Origin: Silene conica
Lineage: Eukaryota > Streptophyta > Magnoliopsida > Caryophyllales > Caryophyllaceae
Direction of reading: 5' to 3'
Assembly (NCBI GenBank): GCA_029255685.2
Contig: CM055318.2
Coordinates: forward strand, 34,088,001 to 34,152,000
Length of the DNA: 64,000 nt
In this document: positions 59,343 through 64,000 of the stretch, in pieces
Numbering within the stretch: the first letter of the stretch is position 1
Layout: every line of letters begins with the position of its first letter
Notes under the pieces: model-generated
Told to the model about the DNA's origin: nothing
The model's input: only the letters and a program-made list of their open reading frames with translations
Databases searched by the model: none
Made by a program: the position numbers and the translations under genes

Positions 59343-59753
59343 AGGGGAGCTCAGCATACACCGATCATCCAGCCAGATAGATTCAAACTCATAAGAGTAA
59401 GATTTTTACTAAACCAAAAGTTTTACCAATTATTTTGGAACTCAATGTCCACCTCACAAGGCCTTAAACGCCATTTCTTCAGCAAAGCAGGCAAACAGAA
59501 AGGACCCAAGAGTCCATAATAATTGGTTAAAAAAGTTTAAACTATCAGCCGGACCTTCTCAGAGTACCAAAGCACCATCACCACTTGTAATATTATTACC
59601 ATGGTGCTTTTGATCAATCGATTTAGTCGGACATAATTCAACACAAAGGATTTAGCCTATAAGGCTCATCCTGGGAATGTAAAATGAAAATAAAAGTAAG
59701 AGTACAGAATTTAAAAATACTTACAAAGATTCAAGTTGTGCTCAGAACAAGAT
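59343..59753 (-). other. viral leader (non-coding) on the minus strand
   Basis: Located downstream of the viral promoter in the minus orientation, where caulimovirids have the structured RNA leader. I found no tRNA-Met primer site here, so part of the leader is probably deleted. No gene seen. Confidence 0.5.
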
Positions 59754-59759
59754 TTTATT
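59754..59759 (-). terminator. polyadenylation signal AATAAA of the viral transcript
   Basis: AATAAA on the minus strand, about 100 bp downstream of the TATA box. Caulimovirids place the signal a short way into the transcript so that it is bypassed once and then used, giving terminally redundant RNA. Confidence 0.55.
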
Positions 59760-59860
59760 TATAGAACCAAATATTTTACAAAAGAGAGAGAGAGGGGAGA
59801 GAGAGGAGAGAATCTAGAGAGAGGGGTTGTAAGAACCTGCCTCTAAAGAAAAACACAAGC

Positions 59861-59871
59861 CCCTTATATAG
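59861..59871 (-). promoter_or_regulatory. TATA box of the pararetroviral promoter
   Basis: CTATATAAGGG on the minus strand resembles the CaMV 35S box CTATATAAGGA. A start site about 30 bp downstream (near 59835) is inferred. Confidence 0.7.
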
Positions 59872-59892
59872 AGAAGTGGGGTTACAAACGTA

Positions 59893-59910
59893 GACGTAAG
59901 TGCTTACGTC
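59893..59910 (-). promoter_or_regulatory. as-1-like palindromic enhancer
   Basis: Two GACGTAAG half-sites face each other around a 2-bp centre, giving TGACG-type TGA-factor sites 23 bp upstream of the TATA box. The arrangement corresponds to the as-1 element of the 35S promoter. Confidence 0.65.
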
Positions 59911-60000
59911 ATTATTTAATAATAGCGATATGACACTAATGCATTATAAAATGCCTACAGTACAGACCAATAATTTAACAACTGTTAATGAAAATACAAA

Positions 60001-61344
60001 TTATTTTTCCCCTTGCAAGAAAGCTGTGATTTTATCAGTCTCAGAATTATCTTCTGGGTCTTGGGAATCTTGTAGCAAGGTGCTAAGTGAATTATGGCTA
60101 TTATTGGAGGCCATCGATATATCACTTTTCGAGGAATTTTTATCCCCTTCTTTTTTCAATTTAAGAGTCTTTTTTAGACCTTCCATATATGCTCTTATTA
60201 TCTCTTCTTCGAAAGCTTCATGGATGTCCATTGATTCATCATCCTCTAAAAGCTCAAGGAATCTATTCTGCTCCTTTTCTCTGATTTCTTTATCTTCCAG
60301 TTCTTTCAAACTCGTATAAGAGTTAATTTTTTCTTCAATAAGATTTATTGTAGGGGTGCAGTTTAACTGCCCTTTATCATCGGTTTTCACCATGGTGTCC
60401 CAAAAACGAGAATATGATCGTCGTATAAGACAAAAGAAGCCCTGGCTATAACCTGTTGTAGGACTAGTTCTCCATATCCACGGAATAGAGAATTCTATAA
60501 AAAATCTCATTTCTTTAGGAATTATTTTATCTTCTTGGCATGATGGTATTATCATCTTCCATTTATCAAAGTATTCTTTTAGAATAGGAGGGAGAATATT
60601 TTCTGAAGTTCCATAAAAGTTCCACCAATTAATAAACCATATTGGAAGATCTTGATTATAAGTCTCGGAATTAATTTTAATAAACCAAGTATGACTTCGT
60701 TTATCATTCTCATAAAGGAATACCTTATCAAAAGCTTGGATATAATCCCAATAATTGTATTTAACTAGTGCCCCTTTTATGATAATAGTTTTTTCTGCTA
60801 ATGGGGATATTCCCCAGTCATTAATGGATATTATTTGGGCAATGATAATTTTTGAGAAATTATAAATTTCCTTGTTTGTCCCAGTAAAATGGGTAAAAGT
60901 GCAACCATTGCTAGAGAGTATCGTCTCATAAAAATGTCGCGGTTTATATGTTTCCATAGTATAACCATGTCCTCCTAGATACCTGTCATAGAGCATCCAA
61001 GGTTTATCTTCCCACTTTTTATCAGATTCATTGAGTAAGAGTATTACTCTTTTCTCCTTATTTTGAAACATATCATCTTCCTTTTGGGTAGTGTTTTGAA
61101 CGGCTGAAGAAAATGAGGGTTTTGAGGAAGAACTAGCAATATCAGTGTCTTTTTTCTGAAGCTGTTTCCATTTTGTAAATTCTTCGAGCTCAGTTTGACT
61201 GGCTCCAGATAAATCTGCTGCTATAAGCTTTTTATTACCATACTGAGCTATGGTATAACTAGGACTTCTTCCTCCTCTGTAGGGAGGACTACCACGACCT
61301 CTACCTCCTCTAGGAGAGGGGCTACCTTTACTGCGGGTAAGCAT
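60001..61344 (-). CDS. 447-residue caulimovirid ORF downstream of RT, function uncertain
   Basis: A complete frame that starts 19 bp after the RT-RNase H stop. It has an Arg/Gly-rich basic N-terminus (RGGRGRGSPPYRGGR), a Trp/aromatic-rich core (about residues 110-330, with NWWNFYG and IPWIWRT) and an acidic, then Ser/Asn-rich C-terminus. No CCHC knuckle and no protease or polymerase motif are present. The place just after RT and before the promoter is where caulimoviruses, cavemoviruses and solendoviruses carry the translational transactivator, so that role is possible by position only. I do not recognise the fold. Confidence 0.6.
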   Translation of the reverse strand: MLTRSKGSPSPRGGRGRGSPPYRGGRSPSYTIAQYGNKKLIAADLSGASQTELEEFTKWKQLQKKDTDIASSSSKPSFSSAVQNTTQKEDDMFQNKEKRVILLLNESDKKWEDKPWMLYDRYLGGHGYTMETYKPRHFYETILSSNGCTFTHFTGTNKEIYNFSKIIIAQIISINDWGISPLAEKTIIIKGALVKYNYWDYIQAFDKVFLYENDKRSHTWFIKINSETYNQDLPIWFINWWNFYGTSENILPPILKEYFDKWKMIIPSCQEDKIIPKEMRFFIEFSIPWIWRTSPTTGYSQGFFCLIRRSYSRFWDTMVKTDDKGQLNCTPTINLIEEKINSYTSLKELEDKEIREKEQNRFLELLEDDESMDIHEAFEEEIIRAYMEGLKKTLKLKKEGDKNSSKSDISMASNNSHNSLSTLLQDSQDPEDNSETDKITAFLQGEK

Positions 61345-61363
61345 TCCTGAAAAGAAAAGAATA

Positions 61364-62732
61364 TTATAAATATTCTCTTGTCAAAAAATCAGGGAGATGA
61401 TTATCTTCCCCTTTTTTATAAATAATTGTAAAATCAAATGGAGCTAAATGAGCCTGCCATCTGGCAAACATTTGTTTTGAAACATCATGTTTAAAGTCTT
61501 TTGAAAACATGAACTTGGCTGCTTTGCAGTCAGTTTTGATAGTAAAATGTTTATTGTATAAATCATCCTGGAATTTTGAAACACATTTTACTATAGCAAG
61601 AATCTCTTTTGCGACAGTGGCATAATTCTTTTGCGCATTATTCCATTTGCCTGAATAAAATCTCACTAAAAATTCTTGTTTGTTGGCGGGATCAACTTGT
61701 TTTAAAATACCACCATATCCTATATCAGAAGCATCCGTCTCAATTATTTTGTCCCAATGAGGATTTGCCAGAGATAAACAAGGTAACGAAATAACTTTTC
61801 TTTTAATTAGTCTAACTGCTTTAGAATGTTCCTCGGTCCAAGGCTGAGCATTCTTTTTTAGCCTGTCATATAAAATGGCTGTGTCTTGGGCAATGTTCTT
61901 GTAATAGGGAGAGATATAATTCAAACTTCCTAAAAACCTTTGTAATTGGGTTTTATCAGTTATTTCATCAGGAAATTTTGAACCAAATTCTATACTTCGA
62001 TTGATTGGAATTATATTTCCTTTTTCAATGTTATGACCAAGAAATCTAATTTTTGTTTGAAATAAAATCATTTTAGGTTTGGATATCACTAACCCATTAT
62101 TCATAACAATTTTTTTAAAAATATCCAAATGTTTAAAATGCATCTCAATAGTTTTTGAGAAAACCAGAATATCATCAATATAAACTATAATAAAGTCACT
62201 GTAACTCATAAAAATTTCATTCATGATTTTCATAAATTCAGAGGGAGCATTTTTAAGGCCAAAAGGCATAACATTCCATTCATATTGTCCAAAGGGAACA
62301 TTAAAAGCTGTTTTGTAACGATCAGCAGGGTTAATTTGGATCTGCCAATAACCAGATTTTAAATCAAATTTAGAAAATATGATAGAATCATATAGTCTAT
62401 CTAAGAGATCCTTTTTATTGGGTATTGGATATCTAATCCATTTGAGAACTTTATTCAAAGGTTTGTAATTAATTACAAGTCTAGGGACTCCTCTTTCTTG
62501 TTCCGAGTGTTTATTAACATAAAAAGCAGTGCATGACCATGGTGATTTTGAAGGTCCAATTAATTTTTTCTCTAACAAAGAAGCTATCTCTTTTTTACAA
62601 AGTATTAGATACTCTGAATTCATCTGACAGGGTCTAGCCTTGGTAGGAATATTTTCCTCCTTAAAATTATCCTCGTAAGGTAAATTTACTACATGTTTCT
62701 TTCTATTCCAAAAAGCATTTGGATGATCCCCA
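61364..62732 (-). CDS. caulimovirid reverse transcriptase-RNase H (5'-truncated polyprotein)
   Basis: The frame is open from the block edge at 62732; the first ATG is at 62623, giving 419 residues. RT: Asp87 in FSKFDLKSGYWQI and the YIDD box at 148-151. RNase H: Asp297 (IETDASD), Glu340, Asp365 and Asp412, so all four catalytic acids are present. The frame has no stop or shift. The protease and coat parts that should precede it are not joined to it here: a related protease fragment lies at 58211-59240 in the opposite orientation. The ATG is probably not the native start; in the family this domain is released from a polyprotein. Confidence 0.88.
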
Positions 62733-63852
62733 CAAATATATATATAAACAATTTCTTGGTAATAAAACCACTGTTAAAAACAGTATCAGTCACGAGGTTG
62801 ATATACCTCAAGATCTAGACTTACTTAATAAATGGACTATTCCTAGGGTAAGTGCCAAAACAATTTATAAATTAGGCACCTTCGAAAAATTGGGCTTAAA
62901 ACAAATTGTTAAAACTACAGAAGAAGCAGTCTCTCTTAATAATGAAGAGATGTTTCTACAACTACTTAGTAACCATGATTTAGAACCATATAAAAGATCA
63001 GACCACAAGTTTATTCATATTGGTCTAGTCCAAGTAGCTTTTAAACCATTAACCTTGGAAGGTCTTCCTGAAAGTTTTATAGCAGCTTTAAGAGATGGAA
63101 GAAATTTGGATTGGAAAAAATCAATTATGGGGGTCATAAAATCAAGTCTGGCCCATGGACCAGTCTATTTTGATGTATACCCTAATTTAACGCTTTCTTT
63201 AAGTGATGATAATATTTTAGACGCTCTAACGCTAAATGTTAAAACCCATGGGTATAATTATGCTCAAGGATCTGAGGTTATTTGTATATGTTATAGAATA
63301 TACTTTAAACCTTTATATACTCTGAATCCTTGTTGTAGATTGGCTGATAAACCAATTAATGAAACTATTGTCATAGAAACTAATTTTCATAAATCTGATA
63401 TAACAACTAGGAGAAAAATTAAATGGGAAGAAATATCTTTCCCTGATAATTGGAAAATTGAAAGAGCCATGACCCCAAAGCCTACTATTTACACAGATCT
63501 TTTAGATGTCACACAAACAGGAGATGGATCTGTTAATTTACATTTTGGTAATAATCAATCTTATAGAATGTTAAAAAAAGCTAGTAGTAGCTCTTCTAGA
63601 CTAACTAGATGTAATTCAGTAAGATCTTTTATATCCCCATGTGACTATATAATAGATCATCCCAATACAGCTAGGCACTCAACCTCTCATATAAGAGAAG
63701 AAATTAGAGATGATGATTCATCTTTTGACGAACCTAAGGAACCTAGGATAAATGAATTTAAACTACATAGTGATAATATATTAAGAGGGCACTCTAATGA
63801 AGAGAATGTCGAGACTATGTCTCAGATGAGTTTTAGCTTTGGTAATGGATAG
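62719..63852 (+). CDS. caulimovirid movement protein, 30K type, chimeric start
   Basis: A 377-codon frame. The first eight or so codons (from ATG 62719) are antisense RT-region DNA plus a TATA repeat, so the native N-terminus is lost. From about residue 10 the protein is viral. The 30K core (about residues 100-210) has IHIGLVQVAFKPL, LRDGR, GPVYFDVYPNLTLSLSDDNI and DALTLNVKTHGYNY, as in caulimovirid movement proteins that form plasmodesmal tubules. The C-terminal third is Ser- and acid-rich. There is no internal stop. Confidence 0.82.
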   Translation: MDDPHKYIYKQFLGNKTTVKNSISHEVDIPQDLDLLNKWTIPRVSAKTIYKLGTFEKLGLKQIVKTTEEAVSLNNEEMFLQLLSNHDLEPYKRSDHKFIHIGLVQVAFKPLTLEGLPESFIAALRDGRNLDWKKSIMGVIKSSLAHGPVYFDVYPNLTLSLSDDNILDALTLNVKTHGYNYAQGSEVICICYRIYFKPLYTLNPCCRLADKPINETIVIETNFHKSDITTRRKIKWEEISFPDNWKIERAMTPKPTIYTDLLDVTQTGDGSVNLHFGNNQSYRMLKKASSSSSRLTRCNSVRSFISPCDYIIDHPNTARHSTSHIREEIRDDDSSFDEPKEPRINEFKLHSDNILRGHSNEENVETMSQMSFSFGNG

Positions 63853-64000
63853 TACAACTTCTAGAATAGATTTTAGTTTCAGATCTGAAGCTAGATACAT
63901 GATTAAAGAGGAATTTAATCTACCTAAATGGGAAATTTTTAGGACGTGGTTCTTAGAAAAATTTGATAATAATCAAAGAGCAATAATACAAAAGGAGTTT
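63845..64000 (+). CDS. start of the next caulimovirid ORF (partial)
   Basis: An ATG at 63845 overlaps the last 8 bp of the movement-protein frame (ATGGATAG) and stays open for 52 codons to the edge. The peptide (for example MIKEEFNLPKWEIFRTWFLE) has no motif I recognise. By position it should be the coat-protein-containing polyprotein or a small virion-associated protein. Confidence 0.6.
   Translation, partial: MDSTTSRIDFSFRSEARYMIKEEFNLPKWEIFRTWFLEKFDNNQRAIIQKEF

Larger units (their letters stand above)
57749..64000. other. rearranged endogenous caulimovirid (pararetrovirus) sequence
   Basis: Blocks: plus strand RT fragment (57751-58209) fused to a protease-containing fragment (58210-59240); minus-strand block 59241-62732 with leader, promoter, a 447-codon ORF and RT-RNase H; plus-strand block from about 62733 with the movement protein and the start of the next ORF, continuing past the edge. 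The absence of integrase and LTRs, the movement protein, and the as-1/TATA promoter identify Caulimoviridae. Genus is not assigned. Junctions at 57749 and 62733-62745 are TA-rich. Confidence 0.85.

Noticed and set aside
59900-60319. 139-codon plus-strand Ser/Leu-rich frame
   Set aside because: Antisense to the viral 447-codon ORF.

Overview
The window is nuclear DNA of a flowering plant, probably a eudicot. It carries one complete intron-containing nuclear gene for a mitochondrial complex I gamma-carbonic anhydrase, the first exon of a second plant gene, plant-type LTR retrotransposons with tRNA-Met and tRNA-Asp-like primer sites, Stowaway and hAT-like elements, and a rearranged endogenous caulimovirid. 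The species cannot be named from the sequence alone.

Layout. 1-832: first exon (minus strand) of a probable pfkB-family kinase and part of its intron. 833-7996: gene-free DNA with small DNA transposons, and the first members of an unusual family inserted in (TA)n microsatellites. 7997-12024: the gamma-carbonic anhydrase gene, minus strand, five exons, 272 residues. 12025-13916: promoter side, degenerate repeats and a GGT-rich minisatellite.

13917-39230: a nested set of LTR retrotransposons. The oldest host is a Ty3/gypsy element of Athila type (here D, plus strand; 5' LTR 13917-14954). Copia element A (15193-23825, minus strand, target duplication CCTTA) and a large non-autonomous-looking gypsy element C (from 24354, minus strand) sit inside its gag. 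Copia element B (25116-33750, plus strand, target duplication ATTCC) sits in the left LTR of C. A and B are close relatives. B has a complete 1343-codon polyprotein and LTRs in which I see no difference. A has a frameshift near the end.

39231-57748: a chain of elements whose ends carry GATCCGGTGAGAAC-like or GGATCACGTGAGGC-like boxes and abut (TA)n tracts. It includes two short foldback elements (one split by inverted copia-like LTR pieces), a 2-kb element with an internal minisatellite, and four nearly identical head-to-tail copies of a 2,969-bp unit. This family, with members also at 3215-6105, is the best candidate for something undescribed.

57749-64000: an endogenous caulimovirid in at least three rearranged blocks of alternating orientation, with RT-RNase H, a second long ORF, a movement protein, a protease-containing fragment, and a recognisable pararetroviral promoter (as-1-like palindrome plus TATA box). 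It directly abuts the tandem array at a TA repeat.
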